64,000 bases of DNA from Labyrinthula sp. Ha. Lineage: Eukaryota > Sar > Bigyra > Labyrinthulida > Labyrinthulaceae. This document shows, piece by piece, positions 54,501-64,000 of this stretch. The translations under genes and the position numbers were made by a program. Position 1 is the stretch's first letter, and each line of letters begins with the position of its first letter. A model generated the notes under the pieces. The model ran no database searches. It saw nothing but the letters and a program-made list of their open reading frames with translations, and had not been told where the DNA came from. The stretch covers positions 1,736,001 to 1,800,000 of the forward strand of contig JAALGZ010000002.1 in assembly GCA_015227615.1 (NCBI GenBank), in the 5' to 3' direction.

Positions 54501-57500
54501 CTAATTTAAGAAAAACACAGAGGAGTCGGACATAGATGTAAGAAAAAATATTGCCATATGACATATGGAGTTTTCTATATTTAACAATTTTGTAGATGAA
54601 ATAAAAAGTCTTTTGATTCTAAAGTGGCTTTCCAGTAGATGTTGACAATCCTGTAGCATTGAATACTTTATTTCATATTATGATCTGGTTTGAGGATATC
54701 ATGTTTGCTGAAAACAACTTTAAAGGTTTCATACTAGTTTGAATGGATTTATGAATTCATTAAAATATTATTATTAACTTGATAGAGAATTAAGAAAAAT
54801 TAGAGTATGTTACTCCAAACTATTTCACGGCCCTCTTCATTTGGAGATATGTAGTATCTTAGTATAGCAAATTTTTTGCAGGTTAATGACTTCCTGAGTT
54901 TGTAGTGTTTTCAACTCTCATAGAATTATATTTTTATTATCTCCTTAAATTGGAATAATATCTATTTGATTCGATAATATTCTTATGACTACAAAATAAC
55001 CCAAGGATAATAAATGTATTGCTCATTACATGTATTTAAGCAGATATTGAGAGGATTTTTGCTTTTTAGAAACACTTTATGCTAGGAATCTTAGTTAATT
55101 TTTTTTAAAATGTCAACATTATACATAAACTATTTATAGCTTTACAAGCTGCCCTATCCGTGCCTCAAAATTTGTATTAATATCAACCAAAATATTAAAA
55201 CAACTCTAGGCTGACGTTTTGCGGCTAAATGTATATGCACTTCCAAGATTTTTGGACTTTTTTATCTATCACCTAAACTATTTATAAACTTGCTTCTTTG
55301 AGTATCAGCATATCAGAATATGTGTACTCAGATTTTTATCTTAGCTGTAGTCAACTCTGTTTATTTTTGAAAGATGAACGGTATCATAATCTAACTTTGC
55401 ACCTAGGGACCTAAGTATTTATACATCCACCATTAAAATGATAAAATATTTATATTTTTGATGTCTTAATAGACCAAATTTTATTTTTTTCACATGGTTG
55501 TATGAAATATTGTTTTCTTGTAAGGCGAATGAATGGCAATAGCCCCGAAATATATACATGCTTAAGTTTCGAGAAACCCTGCACTTCTTAGTATATGAAT
55601 ATATGTCCAATTCTAGCCTTGAACAAAATTAAAAACAGCCATAGATCCATGTAGATGCATAAAATTCGACTAGTGGAGTTACTTAGTATTAATAACAATT
55701 TGCTATTCATTCTATCTAATTCTCTGACATTTCCGAGTGAATGGGGATTTTGTAGATTTAACCGTGATTTTTCGCAACAATTATATTTTGCCTCCGAATT
55801 TCACACGATTCAAAACAAGATAAATATCTTCTTAGAATATGGAATTGCTTAACCGAATTATTAGCTTCTTGGAATCTCATTTGCTAATTGAGTTTTGGCA
55901 GAGCTTATTGCTGAAAGAGACAGTACATACCCGAAATCTAAAAGCTATCTACTAAAGTATAACATACCATTCAGAGAGATTAATCATTGTTTTGCTACTC
56001 TGCGAACAGTTTTGATTATTGAAATAGGCTGTGCAATGTAAAGAAGCATCAAAAGACTGATAATACCACAGATCACTTAATTAACATTTGTAAATTAAAC
56101 TTAGTCAAGTTCGAGTACCCTTCCTTTTAGCAGATCTAAGAGTTCTATTTTGTCCTCCCTTTATAGCAATACGAATTTTCTATTTCCATTTTTTCAAATT
56201 TGGCTTACAGACTTTAGAAATTTGAGACCTCTTTTTTACAGTTGTACTTCTAGAAATCAAATTATATCGAAGTGTTATTAAATAAAAAAATATGCTGAGA
56301 ATATTAGAATAGCATATTACAGGTATTACAATAATTTTAAATAAGAATAACCTTGTCAAGTTAAAGGATATCTATAGTTATATTAGCTCAAAGAACGCAT
56401 ATTTTTTATACTAATTTGTAAAATTTATTTCCCTTGGACTAGAATATTCAACCCTTTATTTGTGAGTTAAATAAAAAGATCAACGTATTGAGAAAGCATT
56501 TATTTCAAATCAATATCAAATTCAGTGTCGATAAGCAAGAGTAAAGAATTGCGATGAACACTTTTCTTAGATTTGCTTTTACTAAACGTCGTATATATAT
56601 ATATATATATAGGAAATGATTTAGAAAGTAATATCGTCTACAAAAACCTAATATAGGTGTCTAAGAAACCCTGTATCTCTGCAAAACATTGAACACAAAA
56701 GGGATACATCATCGTGAAAAAAATATATAAAGGTATATCTAAGCTATAATAATTTGCAGATAACACCTAACTAGAGAGCACTTTTTGGTAATCTTTTTTG
56801 AGAGAGCATAAATTCTTTAGAGAGAGAAATGTTCATAATACTCGAAGCACTTATAAAACTTAGAATATCAAGACATAATTGGTCATTTATACGTTTTTCA
56901 ATTTGGTTACAATATTTATATCATTTGGATTAGTTGAAACTTAACACTATCATCATTTTATAATGTTTTCATTTATACTTCCGACTTTTTTATTCTTAAT
57001 ATAAGAATATATACTCAACCATTGCTTCTTCATAGAATCATCTCTATACCCTCTTAGCTTGAAGCTATAATCTTACCAATTAGAATTAACTCTTTGAAGC
57101 ATATGAGCATATGTATGATAACAAATATACTCTAGAAGCAACTCTCAAAAATTATTGGGTTTGGGTATCGCATACTTGATCACTCGGGTATTGCATCCGT
57201 TGGAATTGCTATCATGATTACACTATTCATCAATACCATCAAGCAGTTCAATTAGCATGCTTAAAGGATACCGTAATCTTATTATTACATAGTCTGGTGG
57301 TGGGTCATTAGTAAAGCAAAATAAATTGAAATTGAAAATAAAATATTAAAACTGATTATTATCGGGGAAAATTCTGGCTACATGAGAGCGATAAACTACC
57401 CATGTGATGTCATTTAAGTTTCATGTTAATGCCTACTTTTCCCGTACCGTAAAAACATCATTATCTAATAAGGAACTGATGATAAAAAAATTATTAAATA

Positions 57501-60500
57501 ATATGTAAGAAATAGCTAAATAATTCTACTACATTATATTACGTAGTAGATAATTAATTCAGTACAGATAATATTAAAACCTCACCTTAAATGATATTTC
57601 TGAATGAAAATCAATATTCACTATTATCTTAGATTTATCACAACATATAACTACTCAACGAACACACCACTTTTACCGATATTGAGATACTTGATCGGTA
57701 CCTAAGTGAAAAATATAGCATACAATAAGTTAGAATAGAACTATTTTTTTTCATTCCAAGTTAGATCTTTTACTATAACCAACTATGAAAAATGGTTCAA
57801 TAAATTCGGTTGTTTTATAAATATGCAAGGAGTACCGTTATTATTGTAGTATATATTCTTAGAGCTGGTCCAAGCAACAAGTAAATGAACAAACAAGTTC
57901 TTAACAAAAAAACCAAGATTCGCTGATATTCAAAGCACTTATCATATGATAAATCTACCACAGATTGAGTTATACAAACAATAGTTCTGCCGTGTTTAAG
58001 ATCATGTTCAGTAACTGGGAAGTTTTTCTAGTTAAAATTTTTGTCCTCAATAAATGAAAATGGATCAAAGTTAATTAGCAAACCCCACTATATTTGAGAA
58101 TTTAATTCTTATGGGAGTATATTCAAGCAAGCAATTACTTGATTATATATTAACCAGATTGTTTCATAAGAGAATCACAAGAATAGATGCACCTTGCTGG
58201 GTACTGTTTCTAGTTTTATATGCTAAATACACGAATGAATTTGTTAGTGAAAACATATTTCGGGAAAATATTAGTTTGTGAAGAGACCCAAAAAATAGTT
58301 TTGTCTTCTCAAGATGTAACTTAAACAAGTATGGTTTAGAGTCACATCAAGAAGCATTTTTTTCAAGGCAAGGGAAACATCAAAATCAATGGGGTCTACC
58401 TGTAAAAGAATTTAACCCGTTGTTGAAAATTTATCAATGATATTCCCCACTTTTCTCACGAACTTAATTAGGTTTGCCAAATGAATGACAAACTGTTCTA
58501 AATTATAAGAAAATAGTCTTTAATTTTAGAATAATATTGGTTTGTGATGTTTGAGAGAAAAAGTGACCGCCGGGCACTTGATAGCTGGTTTGTTTAAGTA
58601 ATTTTACTGATCTTCAAATGAGATTGATCCGTTCGGTAACCTTGAGAAACTCGATTTCTAATGTTTGAAAATATTTTGAACTCTATTTTCCATTTCGCTA
58701 AGTGTTAAATAAGTTTTTTCTTAGTTATGACGGGATGGGAGAAGTTGCAACTCGTTGAGTATTTCGGAAAATTATATTTGGACTATAGCTTGTTTCGGAA
58801 ATAACTGAATTTAATATTATAGTAAAGTACCAAGCTATTAGACGAAAAATAAATGAAATTGTGGTGTACTTTATTTGATTACGGTTTTTTTAAATGAAAT
58901 TTTTGCTCTTGGTTTTATTTATGTATCTATATTATATGAACTGGTCGATAACACAGTAATAAAAGGAACTATGTCCCTTTCATCTGTGTATAAATATTGT
59001 CCAACAGTTTCTTGATGCCCAATCGGTATACAGGGATAGCGAGAATCTCTTCTGGCCTAATAACAAATGTATAAGCATTTGCCAACAAATTAAGTACTTA
59101 CACAAATATAACATCTTATTTTGGCTATTGCTACATAGGTAATCATCAGAATAATGACACCTGATTCTGTAGATTTTGATTGTGATTCAAGCTAGAAACA
59201 AATTATTTAACCGGTTGACATGGCATAGTATTTTGCCTTAGTCTTCACAAAAACCTATCCCTTGATACCCAGTTTAATGTAGTGATATTATTGTTCGGAT
59301 AAAGTGATTAGATGTAATGCATTAAGTATTTAACGGTCGAAAAGGGAATACAAATTTGTGATAAATAATTTCAACAGCTGGTATTCTTGGCGATGACCCA
59401 AAAAACTTTTGGGTTTAATCTCTCTAACCTCTATTTGTAATAAAAAAGTAATTCAATTTAACATCCAATGGTGAGTAGGGATGATTCCATGCTTGACAGC
59501 ATAACTTTTAAGAGATTATTTGTTTGATGCTATAGCGCTAAATAATGAACATGAGAAAATTACCATTATAAATGAGAAACCTTCATTACTACCCTGCTTG
59601 ACTAAGCTAAGAAGTAAAACGGTTGGCTATATTTCTAGCAAACGATTTCTCAAAAAATACTTCAGAAGATTTTCTCAAATAAACAACGATCTATGATATT
59701 TTTAAAGTTCTCTATTTAATTTATTTTGCAAGTTTTTCACTGAAAGAGCTGTACCTTATGTTTTGGTTTGTGGTCACATACACAAGTAGACATTGACGTT
59801 GCTTCGCCTGTGTAGCCTGTGTTTGGATGTGAAGAATTAGACGAAGACTGTTGTGAATGGACTAATTTATCCATAAGGAGGATGAATTTTATGTTTGGGA
59901 AGAATTTGTCTTTTGTTCAGTGTTAACTCATTATTTAAACAATTGTAGTAATATAGCACTGTGCTGCTACCAATGATTAAAATTTGATCATCAAGAGAGC
60001 TCTTTGAGTAACAGTACCTGTGGATCGATCAGAACTCCTACGGGTTTATTTACAAGTTCATGTACCATGGAGCAATAAACTTAGTTACCTATCAGAAATA
60101 CCACTTAAAAATATTTTACTATGGAAATTGAAATAAATTACGTTAAAATACTTGTGCTAATGTAAACTTAACATGAGCTTAGATTAAAATTAAACTCTTA
60201 TTACTACAAGGGTAGTGTCTGTGTTTGTACTGGGAATTAGAAACAAATTTTTGGTTTTCTGTTTAATCGAAACAGAGTTTCTATGTATATGCCTTAGTAT
60301 GTATTTGAGGAAATTTCAATATATTTTCTGTAAGGTTGCTTTAAGAAAACAGAATAGGAATTTTTCTTAATGAATTTCATCATCCTACCAAGCTTAAATA
60401 TTATTACTAAAAATGCACCTTCCAGTGCCTGGTCTTATTAAATTAGTTGAGTACCTCCAGCGCCAAAATAAGCGGAGTAGATTAAAACCATAACTCCAGC

Positions 60501-60735
60501 CTGAGTGGATTATTTGCAGACTAAGCTTTTCCAAAAAAATGCCATTCACATTAGCATAGTATTGCCTTCTTACAAACTGTGAATTCTTAATTGAACGCTT
60601 GTGAAGCAGAATTGCGGACTATTGCATCTTTTTTTCGGGGTATCTTAACTAGAAATTTATTTGATGTTGATGGGTCTACTACTAAATAAAGGGACATAAG
60701 TGCAATATCCACTGCATAGAACTGAGAATGACTTC
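51599..60735. other. Long gene desert
   Basis: About 9 kb of very AT-rich sequence with only chance ORFs (60-75 codons) and no motif I recognise on either strand. An (AT)n tract lies at 56592-56611. No tRNA, rRNA or transposon structure could be supported. Confidence 0.5.
56592..56611. repeat. (AT)n microsatellite
   Basis: About ten perfect AT units. Confidence 0.85.
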
Positions 60736-60743
60736 GCTCTACT
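60736..60743. repeat. Left target duplication of MITE
   Basis: GCTCTACT, identical to 61194-61201. Confidence 0.85.
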
Positions 60744-61193
60744 TCGGGGTGTGTTTTGATGAAAATTATTAATTATTATTAGCTAATTACTTTGAGTCTG
60801 ATTATAAGTAAAATAACTGGGATTTTCAGTTTTATCAAATGATTTTGATTTTATTCTGATTATCAATAATGAAGATGGGCTATGCTACCCTTTTTTGAAT
60901 TGTCGAATAATTTTACTCGTTTTCTGCACTGAATGAAAGCCTATAAAAGCTGGCTACATGGCATGGGAATAGTATGGTAACAGAACTTGGTTCGCCATGT
61001 GACTTATTCTGTGAACGGTTCAAATATGAAATAAAAACTTTCTTATCATTTATCCCTACTTCGTGTGACCCAATTTATCATTGATAATTCGTAATCTATC
61101 AAAATGCTTTGAGAATTATCAGAATCAATCAATAAGAAAACTATAGGAAATTTTCTTATTGATAAATTATTAATAAATCAAATAACACCCCTA
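60744..61193 (+). mobile_element. hAT-type MITE, 450 bp, with exact 8-bp duplication
   Basis: Ends TCGGGGTGTGTTTTGAT and ATCAAATAACACCCCTA form imperfect terminal inverted repeats. The exact duplication GCTCTACT on both sides fixes the borders and indicates the hAT superfamily. The interior follows the order of the 46-kb copy but is clearly more diverged from it (shared AATCAATCAATAAGAAA-like and TTCTTATTGATAAA blocks). Non-coding. Confidence 0.85.
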
Positions 61194-61201
61194 GCTCTAC
61201 T
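61194..61201. repeat. Right target duplication of MITE
   Basis: GCTCTACT, identical to 60736-60743. Confidence 0.85.
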
Positions 61202-62295
61202 ATAACATCAGATTGATATATTGTGGTTTAGTAATACTAATATTGCCTAAATTTATTAATACAGAACTACCCTTTGCCCAACCAACTTGCGCTTAAGGGC
61301 TGCAGGCCACTTACATGCCCAAGAGATTTTTTTCGACATCTAGCAGCTAAGAATTCTACTGTTATTTTGCTAGTTTCAATCTTGTGGAATTTGTGTTAAT
61401 CTTTATTGACTTTCCTTACATGACCTTTTCACAAAACCTTGCTCTCAAGAATTCTACAAACCGGGTTTTGGAAATTACCCTAATTTTGTTGAAACTCTAG
61501 TAAGCTGAATTTGTCAGGCCTCGTAACGAGCATTACTCAGTCTAGGCTCGATTCTTGTTGTCTTGTGAAATGAAACTTACTCAACTTAATACAGAATAAT
61601 AATTAAGTCACAAGCATTTTGGATAGAATGAAAAAGCAAACACTTTATAAGCAGAGTTGATGAATCAGTTTCCTTAACCCAGCTGTTTCGAGGAGGTGAG
61701 CTTTTGTGTTTCTTTGCTTTGCATGGTTTTCAGTAAGTAAATAATTTTGCACATCCAACCAAGAAGAGTAATCAATTTTCTGATGCGCTTCTGTTGCTTT
61801 GCTTGCATGCAGCTTTAAACAGAGTATACAAAAATATATGGTAAGAGTACTGAACAGTACTTGCTTGGCACCTAAATCCGAGGTATTGTAACCTAAACTA
61901 GAAGAGTTGATCTAGTGACCAGTGAAAGAGCTTGATAAAGCGTAAATCTTCTTTTTTACCCTTTTGAGCCTTCACACAAGAAGTACAAAGAATATAAGCT
62001 TCATATATAGAGACTAAATTTTTAATGCATAGTGACTTTATAAAATTGGGCCATTAGCAAAAATACTTTTGACGAATCATAGCTAATGAAGAAAAAAGAA
62101 TCAACCCTATCTGTTTCCTTCAACCCTTTTCCCTTAATTAAAAAAGGCTAAGAGCACAACTAAAAAAAATCCTCAATTCTCTTACTAAAGAACTCTGAAG
62201 GGGACAGAAACGAGTACAAGCAAGGTTGAGTTTAGTGCTACTACAAGTTTGCTACAAACCTGAACCCTTCTGTGTAAGTTCTTCGTTCGATTCAA
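61202..62295. other. Spacer between two MITEs
   Basis: No supported feature. Confidence 0.5.
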
Positions 62296-62303
62296 CATAT
62301 ACT

Positions 62304-62775
62304 CAGGGGTCGGATTTGATTTATTGAAAATTTATCAATAAGAAATTTACCAATATTTTTCTTATTGATTGATGCTGATAATTCCCAAAGTATTTTGGTT
62401 TATTATTGATAATCAATTGAATATCAATACAAAGCTGTGCACAAGGCCCTGGGATAAATAGCCAAGAAAAATTCTGTTTCAGCCTGGCATATTATGCAAA
62501 ACTTCAGAAATATAACCTTATAGCTCAGCAACATCCTATTGCCGGATTATTCGCATGTCTTATCAGCGGTTCTTAGAAGTTTATATACGCTACAGAAAAT
62601 ATGTAAGAAAATTTCGGCAATTTAGAACAGGGTCGAGTAGCACATCTTTATTGTTGATAACCAACATAAAACCAGAATTATCTGAAAAAATAAAAATCAC
62701 AACTCTTTTATTGACAATGAGAATCAAAATGATGATCAAATAATTATTGATAAATTTTATCAAATCCGACCCCTA
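62304..62775 (-). mobile_element. hAT-type MITE, 472 bp, well-preserved ends
   Basis: Terminal inverted repeats CAGGGGTCGGATTTGAT and ATCAAATCCGACCCCTA pair except at the first base. The flanks CATATACT (62296-62303) and AATATACT (62776-62783) match at seven of eight positions, as expected for a hAT duplication with one later change. The element is an inverted copy of 46075-46547. The 62-codon frame at 62555-62743 is part of the repeat, and the same frame recurs in the 46-kb copy, so it is not evidence of a gene. Confidence 0.88.
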
Positions 62776-62989
62776 AATATACTATAATTTTGACTTGTTG
62801 CTAAACCATTACTTTTTCAAAACAAAACACTCCTTTTATGGATCTGCTTGAAATTACTGGGTTTGCAAGACCAATTGCACCTATCGATTTCTTCTTGACA
62901 ATCTATCCTTACTAAGGATCGTTTCCTAGCGATGCGCTTGCAAATGATGAGCACAACTTCAAGTGTACTGCCTAATACTTACCAAATTC

Positions 62990-63460
62990 AACTAGGGTCT
63001 TGTATCCACTTATGTTAGACCTTTTAAGTCAAGTTAAAACAACCTCGCCAAAGAGTAAGAAAAGCTTGGCTACAGCTTCCTCGATATCGGAGCAGAGCAA
63101 CACATTTCTAGGTTATATGGTTATCTTGATTGGACAAAAGGGAACTGACCAAAGCTCACCTTACGCGGCTATTATCTCAGGCTCAAAAATATCTCCCTGA
63201 TATACGAATACTCTCAGAAAAACTATAAACACATAGAACTTCTGATATTAGCTCTTAAGATTTGCTGAAAATAGCGAGTCAACGTAGTTCCATCATCCAT
63301 CTTAGATTAAGTACATTTCAAACAAATTACGTCAAAGATAAAAAAAAGGAGCACTAACTTGATCTGGAGTAATCTAATCTATGATTTTCTTGGGTTCATT
63401 GTAATGTTCCCTACCCAACAGGGAAAACTAATATTACTGACTTGCCTTGAAACCAAAGTT
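62990..63460 (+). mobile_element. Decayed Ty3/gypsy trace (reverse transcriptase-RNase H region)
   Basis: Short plus-strand segments in different frames resemble the RNase H part of Ty3/gypsy polyproteins, such as the NYKHIELLILALK segment (compare NY...E.E.LA...A). The element is badly broken, with many breaks, and no LTR is visible inside the window. It may continue to the right. It is an old fossil, and the family call is tentative. Confidence 0.35.
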
Positions 63461-64000
63461 TCTAAATTATGACAAAGAAATGCACAGACGTCCCTAAACC
63501 ATGTTGGCAGCGGCCTGTTACATCCAGAAAACTTTAGTACTGTGTGTAGTACTAGTTCCTCCGGTAAAAGATGGTCAAGCCAAAGAAGGTTGCCATTAAT
63601 TGTTATTATCGATTGGGAGCAAACCAAAGTGTGGCGTCAACACCTATTCATTTACATAAACTCAAGACGACAAGATGTATCTACCAACGGAGCAGGCACT
63701 ACAGCGTCAGATGCTACCTTTTGACTATTGCAACCACACAAAATCAATTCAAAATGCGATGAACACCCAGTTGGGCTTGTACAGCCATCTCAGTTGAGGT
63801 TTGTGAGAATAGACTTCAGAAGCAGCATCTCAGTTACGTTCGTAAACCTTCAAGCACTGTTCTTCAGGATTTGTTTTAAGCGCCTTTATTATTGGCGTCC
63901 TTGGGAAACAGTATTAATGCTGCAGACACAACTAACCCATATGACACCTAGTAACGGTTTACTGGATCATTTCAACAAAAAAAGGGGTACACGCTATTTC
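63461..64000. other. Right end of window, no supported gene
   Basis: Short overlapping frames of 60-82 codons on both strands show no recognisable domain. It may belong to the same decayed element as the preceding stretch. Confidence 0.4.

Noticed and set aside
62555-62743. 62-codon ORF, also present around 46057-46266 on the other strand
   Set aside because: The apparent conservation comes from both lying in copies of the same non-coding MITE.
1-64000. tRNA, rRNA, snRNA genes and CRISPR arrays
   Set aside because: I looked for T-loop-like GGTTCGAATCC strings, conserved rRNA and U-snRNA sequences and regularly spaced repeats and found none that hold up; a covariance-model scan would be needed to exclude tRNAs.

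Overview
The window is nuclear DNA of a unicellular eukaryote, AT-rich by eye (roughly two thirds A+T). The evidence is spliceosomal introns with GT...TAG ends, a peroxisome biogenesis AAA+ protein, a GPI-anchor enzyme, a CWC22 splicing factor, a linker histone, and hAT, Ty1/copia, Ty3/gypsy-like and LINE-type elements. The genes read with the standard code. The six introns I could place are only 26-32 nt long, which points to a protist with extreme intron reduction. The thioredoxin plus three-glutaredoxin layout of one protein is the form best known from green plants. I cannot name the lineage from the sequence.

Layout. 1-15.0 kb is gene-poor: one unrecognised ORF at 2.1-2.7 kb, then a 6.9-kb full-length hAT DNA transposon (3979-10889) with perfect 18-bp terminal inverted repeats and an exact 8-bp target duplication. 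15.1-26.4 kb is a dense island of seven host genes separated by 3-190 bp: PEX6, a monothiol glutaredoxin (GRX3/GRXS17 type), a TFIIB-like zinc-ribbon protein, an alpha/beta-hydrolase with a hydrophobic tail, a coiled-coil protein, CWC22 and a BPNT1/SAL1-type bisphosphate nucleotidase. Two pairs are divergent with 77-90 bp between start codons, and PEX6 converges on the glutaredoxin with 3 nt between stops. 26.4-41.9 kb is repeat-rich: a possible LINE remnant, a broken Ty1/copia element with 159-bp LTRs and a TTAAT duplication (30269-34683), several kb of decayed unidentified sequence, and an inverted, internally deleted relative of the big hAT that ends 16 bp before the next gene. 41.9-44.5 kb encodes PIG-O, which transfers ethanolamine phosphate to GPI. 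48.9-49.5 kb encodes a histone H1. The rest, to 64 kb, is mostly empty AT-rich sequence holding three copies of a ~450-470-bp hAT-type MITE, a LINE endonuclease fragment (about 50.5-51.6 kb) and a decayed Ty3/gypsy trace at the right end.

The host genes are housekeeping functions (peroxisome import, iron/redox handling, transcription, splicing, sulfur-nucleotide turnover, GPI anchors, chromatin) and do not form one pathway. The most notable features are the miniature introns, including one of 30 nt that is in frame and stop-free; the clustering of introns around the PEX6 D2 Walker A motif; the short TFIIB-like protein ending in a C2HC finger; and a PIG-O gene whose upstream region is transposon-derived.
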